Source: Lachnoclostridium sp.
GTDB lineage: Bacteria > Bacillota > Clostridia > Lachnospirales > Lachnospiraceae
Length of the DNA: 64,000 nucleotides
Assembly (NCBI GenBank): GCA_021770065.1
Contig: JAETRR010000001.1
Location: forward strand, 62,001-126,000
Reading direction: 5' to 3'
Shown here in pieces: positions 1 to 7,406 of this stretch. Every line of letters begins with the position of its first letter. Within the stretch, counting starts at the first letter, position 1. The position numbers and the translations under genes are program-made. The notes under the pieces are model-generated. The model did no database searches. It was not told where the DNA came from and saw only the letters and a program-made list of their open reading frames with translations.

Positions 1-633
1 TCCAAAGGTAAGACACACGTCTAAAGGCGCGTCTATCTCACAGGGATGGCCTGCATGAAGCATCTTGTGACGGCAGTAGCAGGTACCGAGACCGATATAC
101 TCAGCCTCCTCCACAATATGGCTGGCACGCTCGTGATCCAGAATGTGCAGGGTATTGGCATTTGTCAGCACCGGCTCCTGAACGAAGACACGTCCAAGAC
201 GGGTTTCCGTCACAAAGAACAGATCTTTTACAAAGTCCTCCTCCACATTCATATATTGGTAATACAATTCACTCAGATATTTCTGATCAATATCCCCTCT
301 GGTGCGCATCAGGGCAAATTCGATAAAGCCGGCCATGGGAGGCGGCATAACAAATTTGCGCACGCCGTTGTGGTAAGAATCTACCAGTAAAGCCTTTTCA
401 CACAGGTGGGTAAGAAACTTTTCCGCCTTTGCCTCACTGGTGTCCCAGATACGGGCGGCCTTTTTTGCTGTAAAGGGGCGCACGGGCAGCAGGGCTACCC
501 ATTTGGCTTCTTTTTCTGTATAGAGCACTTGAAGAATCTTGTAGAGAGTATCCGATACCGGCGCACCCTGGGTAAACCAGTTGATGCGGTCCTCCAGATT
601 CTTGTAAGCGTCTCTGCTTGCCAGATGTCCCAT
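1..633 (-). CDS. 4Fe-4S ferredoxin-like protein, N-terminal part (runs off left edge)
   Basis: Not in the ORF track because it has no stop inside the window. Reading the minus strand from the ATG at 633, after a strong AGGAAGGAGAG ribosome site, gives 211 uninterrupted codons beginning MGHLASRDAYKNLEDRINWF. Residues about 30-90 look like a winged-helix segment (ARIWDTSEAKAEKFLTHLCE). Near the left edge is a cysteine cluster, CYCRHKMLHAGHPCE followed by DVCLTFG, the kind of Cx-C...C...C pattern seen in 4Fe-4S oxidoreductase-associated proteins of Clostridia. It probably binds an iron-sulfur cluster in the cytoplasm; the partner or substrate cannot be told. ORFs 46..390(+), 406..687(+) and 495..683(-) are shadows of it. 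Confidence 0.7.
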   Translation of the reverse strand, partial: MGHLASRDAYKNLEDRINWFTQGAPVSDTLYKILQVLYTEKEAKWVALLPVRPFTAKKAARIWDTSEAKAEKFLTHLCEKALLVDSYHNGVRKFVMPPPMAGFIEFALMRTRGDIDQKYLSELYYQYMNVEEDFVKDLFFVTETRLGRVFVQEPVLTNANTLHILDHERASHIVEEAEYIGLGTCYCRHKMLHAGHPCEIDAPLDVCLTFG

Positions 634-690
634 GATTTTTCTCTCCTTCCTCTTTCTATTCTACTAAGGCGTTTGCGAAACACCTAAAGC

Positions 691-718
691 CGTATAAATA
701 CGACATTTTTGTTGTCAA
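691..718 (-). promoter_or_regulatory. Putative sigma-A promoter for the 4Fe-4S gene
   Basis: On the minus strand TTGACA is followed after 16 bases by TATACG. It lies about 60 bases upstream of the ATG at 633. Confidence 0.4.
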
Positions 719-802
719 GATAAAATATCCCCTCAAGGTTTATAGTAAAATAGAGTTTACCAGAACCTAAATAACCATCCGTCTGAAAGGAGATATACCT
801 AT

Positions 803-868
803 ATGATAACACATAAGCAGCTCTCTTTAGCAAAAATTTCCAGCGGAGGAGCTAAAGGGCAGAGTTGA
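803..868 (+). pseudogene. Transposase N-terminal remnant
   Basis: After a consensus AAAGGAG site an ATG opens MITHKQLSLAKI and then stops after 22 codons. The first 11 residues resemble the start of a DDE transposase common in Lachnospiraceae (recalled family start M-I-x-H-K-Q-L-S-L-A-E-I); everything after is unrelated. I read it as a 5' stump left by deletion of an insertion sequence. The recall is from memory and a database search would settle it. Confidence 0.35.
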
Positions 869-931
869 CAGCCGCTCCTTTAATTCCCGGCCATCCGCCC
901 CCGCTATCGTTGTACAATTCGCCAATGCCAT
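827..931 (-). pseudogene. Short minus-strand ORF with good ribosome site, probable gene stump
   Basis: Reads MALANCTTIAGADGRELKER and ends after 34 codons. It has a good AAAGGAG site 7 bases before the ATG. The product is not recognised. It overlaps the transposase stump on the other strand, so at most one of the two junctions is an original gene. It is listed because the ribosome site is convincing, not because a function is known. Confidence 0.25.
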
Positions 932-1064
932 AATGTGCTCCTTTTGAAGATTTTATCATATAAAAATGGAGATATTGTTCTAACTTTCATCAAAAATTGT
1001 TGATATAATCATATCATTAGATGCATCTGAATACAACAGCAAACTCAAAACAGGAGATCTAGTT

Positions 1065-1304
1065 ATGATTCGATTTATGTACATTCCAAATATGAAAAAA
1101 TTTGCAGAGGCCCTTGAAAAATGTTATGGTAATGTATTGCTTCATCTCTCTGACAATACAACCTGTGATTTAAAATCCAATTCCGCCGCAATGCAAATGT
1201 TGAAAATGCTGCCCTCAGGTTACACCAATCTATGCCTTACCTTTACTGATTCCCGTGATTCCTCTGCTTTTATACAGTATATGGTAACCGCAGCTCATGG
1301 TTGA
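1065..1304 (+). CDS. Small HPr-like conserved protein (79 aa)
   Basis: A CAGGAGATCTAGTT leader precedes the ATG. The protein shares its plan with the 77-aa protein at 40049..40282: KKFAEALEKCYGNVLLHL here against DKFFEVVDSCQGKVELVT there, then LKS, and a final FMxxxxG-like end (FIQYMVTAAHG against VSFMING). That spacing and length suggest an HPr-like alpha/beta fold; the family is uncharacterised and sometimes labelled polyA polymerase in databases. Its stop overlaps the start of the PHP fragment (ATG at 1297), so the two were translationally coupled. It may be non-functional because its partner is broken. Confidence 0.6.
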   Translation: MIRFMYIPNMKKFAEALEKCYGNVLLHLSDNTTCDLKSNSAAMQMLKMLPSGYTNLCLTFTDSRDSSAFIQYMVTAAHG

Positions 1305-1488
1305 CCTGCATATCCACAGCCTCTACAGCGACAACGGGGAGTTTACGCCCTTGCAGCTTGTTGCCCAGTGCAATGCAGGCATATCCATTACAGATCATAA
1401 TTGCGCCCGTATACGCCGCAATAGCGGTATTCATCTGTATCTGCCGATGTATTTTGTCAGGTCTTCAATGTGCCCAAGTCTTGTATAG
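1297..1488 (+). pseudogene. PHP-domain phosphoesterase, truncated N-terminus
   Basis: Begins MVDLHIHSLYSDNGEFTPLQ, the classic PHP motif I (HxH) of metal-dependent phosphoesterases, then reaches ITDHN but with a shortened stretch before it. After ITDHNCAR the sequence is no longer PHP-like and stops at 63 codons; the intact family is roughly 200-280 residues. The ATG overlaps the preceding ORF by 8 bases. Read as a 5' remnant joined to foreign sequence. Confidence 0.6.
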
Positions 1489-1534
1489 CTCCATGAATTG
1501 GAGCTGTAAAACATAACAATCTGATTCCCCTAAT

Positions 1535-1807
1535 TCAGAACGATATCTCCGCCAGGGCCTCTGCCGCAGCGTTGTTTTCCAAAGCGACAGTAAATGTGCT
1601 GCCGCCGACCTGTACACGCATCTTCATTTCTGCATTCTCCTCCTCATGTACCTTATTCAAAAGGCATCTTCTGTGATTTTCCAGCTGCTTCAAAAGCCCT
1701 GCTTTTTTGCCTCTGTTCAGGCAGGCCATACAGCATTCAATACTATCCTCACTGCATCCTGCATCCCTCAGATTTTGAATAATCGCTTCTTTTGAGTCAT
1801 ATTCCAT
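1535..1807 (-). pseudogene. Chimeric remnant: small conserved protein joined to the start of a cyclophilin-like protein
   Basis: The first about 52 residues (AIIQNLRDAGCSEDSIECC ... RRCLLNKVHEEE) match my recollection of a small conserved clostridial protein that normally continues for a further 15-20 residues. The last about 30 residues start with a methionine and read MKMRVQVGGSTFTVALENNA, like the first strand-turn of cyclophilin-like proteins, which are normally above 100 residues; a stop follows at once. The simplest reading is a deletion fusing two adjacent genes. Whether the 90-residue product is made is unknown. Confidence 0.5.
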
Positions 1808-1811
1808 TAAC

Positions 1812-2346
1812 TTCTCTGATCAGATTATCGTAGGCGATGTCTATATCGGAACCGGCGAAACCGATGCCGTCCGCTTTGCGGCAAAAGCCGCACGGGAGCT
1901 TTATGGGGCCTATCCCGGCATTCATTACCATATTGCCAGCGGAAATGCCGTATTTGTAATGGAGCAGTTAGATAAGGGATTGATTGACTTTGGAATCGTA
2001 TTCGGTTCTGTGGATCATGCAAAAGTGGGACAAACCTCTGATCTTATCACAACAGGAAGATAATTACGGGGAATTGACAGCCTGGCTGCAAAAAGAAATA
2101 TCAGAATTGGAAATCGTTGCAACCTCTAACCTGCTCTTCAATGCTTCCCTAATGGTTGAGGAAGGCTTGGGATATGCCATCGGATTTGATAAAATCATCA
2201 ATACCTCCGGCAGCAGCCTGTGCTTCCGCCCTCTCGCACCCAAAAGGGAAGCATCTATGAGCATTATCTGGAAAAAATATCAAGTATTTTCTAAGGCTTC
2301 GGAAAAGTTTATGCAGAAATTGAAAGAACTTCCGGAAATAATGTAA
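1812..2346 (+). pseudogene. LysR-family regulator, missing the HTH domain and with an internal deletion
   Basis: In frame from about 1818 the plus strand reads GDVYIGTGETDAVRFAAKAA and FVMEQLDKGLIDFGIVFGSV, typical of a LysR substrate-binding domain, and stops at 2060. In another frame from about 2013 it resumes WDKPLILSQQEDNYGELTAW to MQKLKELPEIM, the second half of the same domain. About 30 codons expected between the halves are absent and the frame shifts. The N-terminal winged-helix DNA-binding domain is absent. This cannot be a working regulator. Confidence 0.75.
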
Positions 2347-2359
2347 AGAATATTCCGCC

Positions 2360-2710
2360 TTAAAAAATGACCTGGAAATTTCTTTGGATTATAATGTTTC
2401 TTCTAAAATAGAATTTATACCCTGTAAGCTCGGAACGGAACAGTTGATAGCCCGCCTCTAACTGCGGAACTGCTTCATCTATATTGCCGCCCTTTAACTC
2501 TATAAAATAAGCGTTTTTCAAACTATCATTTATCAAAAGGAAATCGCAGCAAGTCCTCTGCGAAATAATATTTCCGTCCAGCTTGTAATGCCGGACATTA
2601 TATTTTTGCTGTGGGTTATTTGCACGATGCTTTCTTTGTGTCCCTGCATCCCTTGAAACAATGATTTTCTGCCGGGATTCACAAAGAGATTTGTCTTGGG
2701 TAAGCAGCAT
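2360..2710 (-). CDS. Small PD-(D/E)XK-like nuclease partner of the AAA ATPase
   Basis: 116 residues. The central part reads CCDFLLINDSLKNAYFIELKG: Asp56, then a strand carrying Glu71-Leu-Lys73, the D...ExK signature of the PD-(D/E)XK nuclease fold, followed by a helix (DEAVPQLEAGYQLF). The gene starts 1 base beyond the ATPase stop (TAG-T-ATG) with a GGGGAGGTGGAG site lying inside the ATPase 3' end, so the two are co-translated. The last about 15 residues (after FYFRR) look out of frame: another frame reads KKHYNPKKFPGHF, so a C-terminal frameshift or truncation next to the LysR remnant is possible. The fold assignment is by motif only, but the pairing is clear. Confidence 0.55.
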   Translation of the reverse strand: MLLTQDKSLCESRQKIIVSRDAGTQRKHRANNPQQKYNVRHYKLDGNIISQRTCCDFLLINDSLKNAYFIELKGGNIDEAVPQLEAGYQLFRSELTGYKFYFRRNIIIQRNFQVIF

Positions 2711-2711
2711 A

Positions 2712-4037
2712 CTACTCCACCTCCCCGGACAAGTATTTTTCTTTCAATAATACCATCTGCTCGTAGTCCCGGTTAATATCTGCTGAAGCCCCATCTATCA
2801 CTTCATTTTCAATAGACCCAAATTCATTATCCGTACAGGACTCTACCTGCCCGTCTTTCAGAAAGAATGCCGACAACTTGGAAAACTGCAGCCATGTATC
2901 CTGTGAAATAATTTTATTCAGTTCCGTTTTATCCACAATTCCGGAAATTCTATCGGCATACAGCAAATTATTAATTGTACCTAAAATATACGGGCTGTGT
3001 GTGGTAATAAAAATTTGATTTTTTCCATCACTCTTAGCCATAGCTATAAATTCTGTTATCAGCTTTTGTGCATTGGGAAACAAATGTGATTCCGGTTCCT
3101 CAATAATAAAATATGCTTTTTTATTGTTGAGCAGATAGTAAAATATGACATTTAAAATCCAGACAACTTCCTGCTGTCCAGAAGATGCAAAATTAATTTT
3201 TACATAACGGTTCTCAGAAACTTGAAGTCTTTCCTCTCCATCTACATTTCTGTATTCTCCCTGCAAAATACGTTTCATCAACTCTGCAGCAGAAAAAAGA
3301 AGCTGCTTATTTATCTTAGTGTCAGTCAAGCGCATAGTGTTCTGGATCATCTGTGTAATGCTGAGAAAAAAGCTTGGCTTTAATTGTAAAATTCTTTCCA
3401 GATAATTCTGTGTACAATAATCCAGATTTTTTTTCTGTGTATCGTCCATAGAACTATAGATATAATTCAGCTGTGTACTCAGCAGCGTAATCATACTGCG
3501 CCCTGCCGGTATATATACAATTTCCGCATTATCATCAAAGAAGCTGTTGATTTTTTCTTTGACATCCTCCAATGCTTCCTGAGATACTAAGGCTGGCTCT
3601 TTTGGCATCATATATTCCAATGAGTTTATAAACTTCGTCAAATCAGGGCTGAGTTCAATCCATATATAATTAGGGGACAGTGAATCTTCCTTCAATGAAA
3701 CCATGATACTCGTCTCATTCTTGTAGCAGCAGGAAAGACACATAGACATATCCATGTGCCATGTGGTGCCAAAAATCTGAAGAAAATTGGAACGTATCTC
3801 TCGCTCTGTACGCCTTTTCAATGAAAGTCTCAGTTCATCATCCATCAATGTGTGGTTCAACAGGCATTGTTTTTTAAACTGCGCAAACAGGATATTTTTT
3901 ATATTTTTAAAGAAAAATATGCTTTTCGCAACTGTACTCTTCCCAGAGGCCTGCGGACCTGTAAATACAGTAAAATCACCAATCTCCAATTCACAGTGAT
4001 CTACCGGCCCTAATTTATGAATCTCTATTTTCTGCAT
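2712..4037 (-). CDS. AAA family ATPase (OLD/PtuA/RecF-like, ABC-type ATPase domain)
   Basis: 441 residues from the internal ATG at 4037, chosen because AGGGAG lies 6-7 bases upstream and the protein then begins at the first strand (MQKIEIHKLGPVDHCELEIG); the ORF-track start at 4091 has no such site. Walker A is GPQASGKST at residues 27-35, an ABC-like signature SSGQQEVV follows a long helical insert, Walker B is AYFIIEEPESHLFP and the switch histidine is in TTHSPYIL. This order is that of the AAA_15/AAA_21 ATPases found in OLD, Septu (PtuA) and PARIS (AriA) anti-phage systems, and of orphan members. No TOPRIM domain is visible; the effector seems to be the separate downstream protein. The gene is intact amid decayed neighbours. 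Confidence 0.8.
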   Translation of the reverse strand: MQKIEIHKLGPVDHCELEIGDFTVFTGPQASGKSTVAKSIFFFKNIKNILFAQFKKQCLLNHTLMDDELRLSLKRRTEREIRSNFLQIFGTTWHMDMSMCLSCCYKNETSIMVSLKEDSLSPNYIWIELSPDLTKFINSLEYMMPKEPALVSQEALEDVKEKINSFFDDNAEIVYIPAGRSMITLLSTQLNYIYSSMDDTQKKNLDYCTQNYLERILQLKPSFFLSITQMIQNTMRLTDTKINKQLLFSAAELMKRILQGEYRNVDGEERLQVSENRYVKINFASSGQQEVVWILNVIFYYLLNNKKAYFIIEEPESHLFPNAQKLITEFIAMAKSDGKNQIFITTHSPYILGTINNLLYADRISGIVDKTELNKIISQDTWLQFSKLSAFFLKDGQVESCTDNEFGSIENEVIDGASADINRDYEQMVLLKEKYLSGEVE

Positions 4038-4132
4038 ACAATGCTCCCTAAAACAATATTTTCTAACATTATACCTTCTTTCCAATTGCATAACAAGTCA
4101 TTTTTCTTCGCAGAAGCGATGTAAACTTCTAA

Positions 4133-4178
4133 GGCCGAAAAGCTGTTTATTGGAAAAACCAATAAACATTTTTCGGCC
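4133..4178. repeat. Inverted repeat / hairpin upstream of the ATPase gene
   Basis: GGCCGAAAAGCTGTTTATTGG and its near-complement CCAATAAACATTTTTCGGCC flank a 5-base loop, a stem of about 20 bp with one or two mismatches. It lies about 95 bases upstream of the ATPase start. It could be a terminator for decayed upstream genes, an attenuator, or an operator for autoregulation. Confidence 0.5.
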
Positions 4179-4251
4179 CTAAAAATTGCCTGCATCTTTT
4201 GCGCCTGCCGCGAACAAATTGTCCGGATGATTGTAAACCCCAAAGAATCTA

Positions 4252-4401
4252 TTATATTTTTGACAGCCCACTAAACATACCGTTAGCTTTCATAAAATGC
4301 GCAATATTAACATGCCGAATTCCATTACGATGTTGAATCAGGTCATTTCTTGTAATCAGATATTTAGAATAGTTATCCTTTCCGCCTGAATTGTTTTCCA
4401 T
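4252..4401 (-). CDS. Unrecognised 49-aa ORF, probably a gene fragment
   Basis: Too short for the ORF track. Reads MENNSGGKDNYSKYLITRND and then IRHVNIAHFMKANGMFSG. The composition is protein-like, the ribosome site is weak (GGAAG). A protein-like stretch in another frame just upstream (FDEYLWMEAFL) suggests a frameshifted longer gene. No function assigned. Confidence 0.3.
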   Translation of the reverse strand: MENNSGGKDNYSKYLITRNDLIQHRNGIRHVNIAHFMKANGMFSGLSKI

Positions 4402-4468
4402 AAGAATGCTTCCATCCACAAATATTCATCAAAACTTAATGTATACCCTCTAAAATCATTATTTGCAA

Positions 4469-4515
4469 GTTAAAGGGGTAATATTTTAATTATTTGAAAT
4501 ATTATCCCCTTTAAC
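4469..4515. repeat. Strong hairpin, A/T-rich
   Basis: GTTAAAGGGG-TAATATTT pairs with AAATATTATCCCCTTTAAC around a 10-base loop, with one bulged base. It has no T-run, so it is not an obvious terminator; it may be a small mobile palindrome or a remnant element end. Confidence 0.5.
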
Positions 4516-4585
4516 AATGCTATTTTAATGCATTTATACGTAACTTACGCAAAATTTGTATGATATCTTCGAATTGGCTTATTTG

Positions 4586-4828
4586 CTATTCCCTATAATC
4601 CTCAGCCTTATATTCCATCCGTAAATATTCCATCTGCGAAAATGCCCCTATATAATTCCTTGTAATCAAATACACCGGATAAAGGGCTGTCTCATACCTT
4701 AATGAATCCTTTTTCTCACATACACGCAGCAGTGCTCGGAATCATGGATACGCACGCTTAAATTCTTCAAGCCTGCTGCCATTGAATCTCCGGCCCCATC
4801 CCATTAATTTCTGTCTCACTCTTCGCAT
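4586..4828 (-). pseudogene. Gene fragment with an in-frame TGA
   Basis: From ATG 4828 the minus strand reads MRRVRQKLMGWGRRFNGSRL EEFKRAYP, then TGA, then FRALLRVCEKKDSLRYETAL and YPVYLITRNYIGAFSQMEYL, ending at 4586. The protein-like character is uninterrupted across the TGA, as if a TGG (Trp) had mutated. The family is not recognised; the piece is about 80 codons and may be the 3' part of a larger gene. Counted as a pseudogene. Confidence 0.5.
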
Positions 4829-4863
4829 ATAATTTTAACAATCTCCCAATAAGGAGCTTTCAA

Positions 4864-6282
4864 ATGACCGCCTTCACTTCTTTCATAGAAACCATCAACC
4901 ACTACCTCTGGGGCATGCCCATGATTGTGCTCCTCTTCGGCACCCACCTTTTTATGACCTGGAAAACCGGGTTTATACAACGGAAAACTCCGCTGGCGAT
5001 CCGGCTTTCCTTAACAAAGGACCCGGATTCCTGCGGTGATATCAGTCCTTTTGCCGCCCTCTCCACCTCTCTTGCCTCCACCCTGGGAACCGGCAATATC
5101 ATCGGTGTGGGGACCGCCATTGCCCTGGGCGGACCGGGAGCCGTATTCTGGTGCTGGCTTACCGGAGTCTTTGGCATGGCCACCAGCTATGCGGAATCTT
5201 TGATTGCGGTCAAGTACCGGGTGCGGACAAAGGACGGAACGATGCTGGGCGGTGCCATGTATGCCCTGGAACGGGGACTGGGGATGCGATGGCTGGGAGT
5301 TCTTTTTGCCTGTTTCGGAGTTCTTACCTCCTTCGGTATCGGATGCGGCGTTCAGGTGAATGCGATCGCTGTTATTATTGATTCCTCTGTCCGCTCTGCC
5401 GTAAAAGGAACTTCTTCTTTTATTGCCCGGCTTCTGGAAGCACGTCCCGATTTTATCTGCTTAACTGTGGGAGTTGTAACCGGACTTATCACCTGCATGG
5501 TTATTTTAGGCGGCGTTCACTCTATTTCCAAAGTCTGTGAACGGCTTGTCCCCTTTATGGCACTTTCCTATCTGGGGGGCTGTTTTATCATTCTCTTTCT
5601 AAACAGAAGCTTTTTAGGGGAGAGTATTTCTCTGATTTTATCCTCTGCTTTCGGAAGCTCCCGGACCATAACCGGCGGACTGGCCGGATCCGGTATCATG
5701 CTGGCCGCCCGCTACGGCATTGCCCGGGGACTTTTTACCAATGAAGCCGGTATGGGATCGGCGCCTATTATTGCCGCAGCCGCCCGTACACGCAATCCGG
5801 TCCGGCAGGCTTTGATTGCTTCTACTGCTCCTTTTTGGGATACGGTCGTTGTCTGTCTGATCACCGGACTGGTTCTGGTCAGCAGTATTCTGCGAGGAGG
5901 TACTGTCTCCTGGGATACTCTTTCCGGAGGAGAACTGACTGCCGCCGCCTTTTCCCAGATCCCTTATATCGGCAGGCCTATACTTATCTTCGGCATCATC
6001 ACCTTTGCCTATGCTACCATATTAGGCTGGTCTTACTATGGGGAGCGGTGCCTGGAATATCTGTTTGGAAAAATATCTTTATTCCCTTACCGCTTTCTCT
6101 GGATTATGGTCCTTGTTTTTGCGCCCGTTATGCGGCTGGAGCTGGTATGGAGCATCTCCGACACGCTGAATGCCCTTATGGCTGTTCCCAATCTGCTGGC
6201 TGTTCTGCTGCTTTCCGGAACCATTGCCGGGGATACCCTGTATTATTTGAAACATCTGGATGAAAAAGATAAGCAGCGTTGA
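4864..6282 (+). CDS. agcS: Alanine/glycine:cation symporter (AGCS family)
   Basis: 472 residues, full length for the family. The signature GTGNIIGVGTAIALGGPGAV lies near residues 78-97, followed by the conserved FTNEAGMGSAPIIAAAA, and about ten hydrophobic segments are visible. It imports alanine and/or glycine with Na+ (or H+) across the cytoplasmic membrane. The start is supported by AATAAGGAGCTTTCAA. The PfkB-family kinase follows 74 bases downstream on the same strand, so co-transcription is likely. Substrate choice cannot be read from sequence. Confidence 0.9.
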   Translation: MTAFTSFIETINHYLWGMPMIVLLFGTHLFMTWKTGFIQRKTPLAIRLSLTKDPDSCGDISPFAALSTSLASTLGTGNIIGVGTAIALGGPGAVFWCWLTGVFGMATSYAESLIAVKYRVRTKDGTMLGGAMYALERGLGMRWLGVLFACFGVLTSFGIGCGVQVNAIAVIIDSSVRSAVKGTSSFIARLLEARPDFICLTVGVVTGLITCMVILGGVHSISKVCERLVPFMALSYLGGCFIILFLNRSFLGESISLILSSAFGSSRTITGGLAGSGIMLAARYGIARGLFTNEAGMGSAPIIAAAARTRNPVRQALIASTAPFWDTVVVCLITGLVLVSSILRGGTVSWDTLSGGELTAAAFSQIPYIGRPILIFGIITFAYATILGWSYYGERCLEYLFGKISLFPYRFLWIMVLVFAPVMRLELVWSISDTLNALMAVPNLLAVLLLSGTIAGDTLYYLKHLDEKDKQR

Positions 6283-6356
6283 AAACCTGCCATCCGTATG
6301 ATAATATAGGCTCAGATATTTTTTACAATCTGGAAAGGAAAAAAATAAGAATCTCT

Positions 6357-7301
6357 ATGTACGACATCACCATCATCGGAGCCGCAGTTCTGGATGTTCT
6401 GGCTCAGCCTGTTTCTAAAAATCAGCTTCTCGGACGCTCTTGTCCTGCAGACCGCGTCACCCTTACTCCGGGCGGCGATGCCTGTAATGAAGCCGTTACC
6501 CTGGCCCGGCTTGGAAAACGGGTAAACCTTATCACCAAAACCGGCAATGACTTAAGCGGACAGATTCTTCTGAATTACCTCCGGGAAAACGGGGTTTCCA
6601 CAGAGGACACCGTCATAGAAGCCGGCCTGGATACCGGAATCAATATCGTTTTGGTGGATGAAGAAGCCGAGCGCTCCTTTATCACCAGCCGGAACGGCTC
6701 TCTGCGCAGATTGTCCCTTCCGGATATAAATATAAAGGCATTAGAAAAAGCTCCTGTCCTCTGCTTTGCCAGTATCTTTGTGTCCCCCTGTTTTACAGTT
6801 GCGGATATGGCCTCTCTCTTTCGTTCCGCCAAAGAACGGGGCTGCATTCTCTGCGCTGATATGACACGCTGTAAAAATAATGAGCGGCTCCCGGATATCC
6901 GGGAAGCCATCCAGTATCTTGATTATCTCTTTCCCAACTACGAGGAGGCAAAAGCCGTGTCCGGCCTTGCGGATCCCGATGAGATTGCAGATGCCTTTCT
7001 GGCCTGTGGGGTGTCCTGTATGGTCATTAAAATGGGAAGCAGAGGCTGCTTTATCAAATCAAAAAAAGAGTGTCTTTCTGTCCCTGCCTATCCGCATACA
7101 AACTGCGTCGACACTACAGGAGCCGGGGATAATTTCGCCGCCGGATTTCTCTATGCACTTTCGGAACAGATGGATTTGGCTGACTGCGGACGTTTTGCCA
7201 ATATGACGGCCTCCCTTGCGGTGGAATCTCTGGGGGCCTGTACAGGTGTGCGTTCTCTTTCACAGGTAATGAAGCGTTTTCGGGAAATTACTTCAAACTG
7301 A
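6357..7301 (+). CDS. PfkB-family carbohydrate kinase
   Basis: 314 residues from ATG 6357; the ORF-track start is a TTG overlapping the symporter stop and would add 26 residues not found in the family. The fold begins MYDITIIGAAVLDV; the first signature region reads GGDACNEAVTLARLGKRV and the second DTTGAGDNFAAGFLYAL, with the catalytic Asp in GAGD. This is a ribokinase-like sugar kinase that phosphorylates a sugar, nucleoside or related hydroxyl compound with ATP in the cytosol; the substrate is not determinable. It is linked to a transporter of amino acids rather than sugars, which gives no direct hint. Confidence 0.85.
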   Translation: MYDITIIGAAVLDVLAQPVSKNQLLGRSCPADRVTLTPGGDACNEAVTLARLGKRVNLITKTGNDLSGQILLNYLRENGVSTEDTVIEAGLDTGINIVLVDEEAERSFITSRNGSLRRLSLPDINIKALEKAPVLCFASIFVSPCFTVADMASLFRSAKERGCILCADMTRCKNNERLPDIREAIQYLDYLFPNYEEAKAVSGLADPDEIADAFLACGVSCMVIKMGSRGCFIKSKKECLSVPAYPHTNCVDTTGAGDNFAAGFLYALSEQMDLADCGRFANMTASLAVESLGACTGVRSLSQVMKRFREITSN

Positions 7302-7358
7302 AACACCCACATAGCTGCGCTGCGGCTTATCAGCGCTCAAAGGCTGTCTCTAAACAGG

Positions 7359-7390
7359 AAAAAACTGCGGAGTCTCAAGTTCTCCGCAGC
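7359..7390 (-). terminator. Intrinsic terminator of the SH3/SleB hydrolase gene
   Basis: On the minus strand CTGCGGAG...CTCCGCAG is followed by TTTTTTCC, just downstream of the stop at 7407. Confidence 0.75.
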
Positions 7391-7406
7391 CTCTTCCTTT
7401 CATTCT

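Noticed and set aside
4025-4243. 72-codon minus-strand ORF upstream of the ATPase
   Set aside because: It spans the hairpin at 4133-4178, overlaps the ATPase start and has no convincing ribosome site or protein-like pattern.
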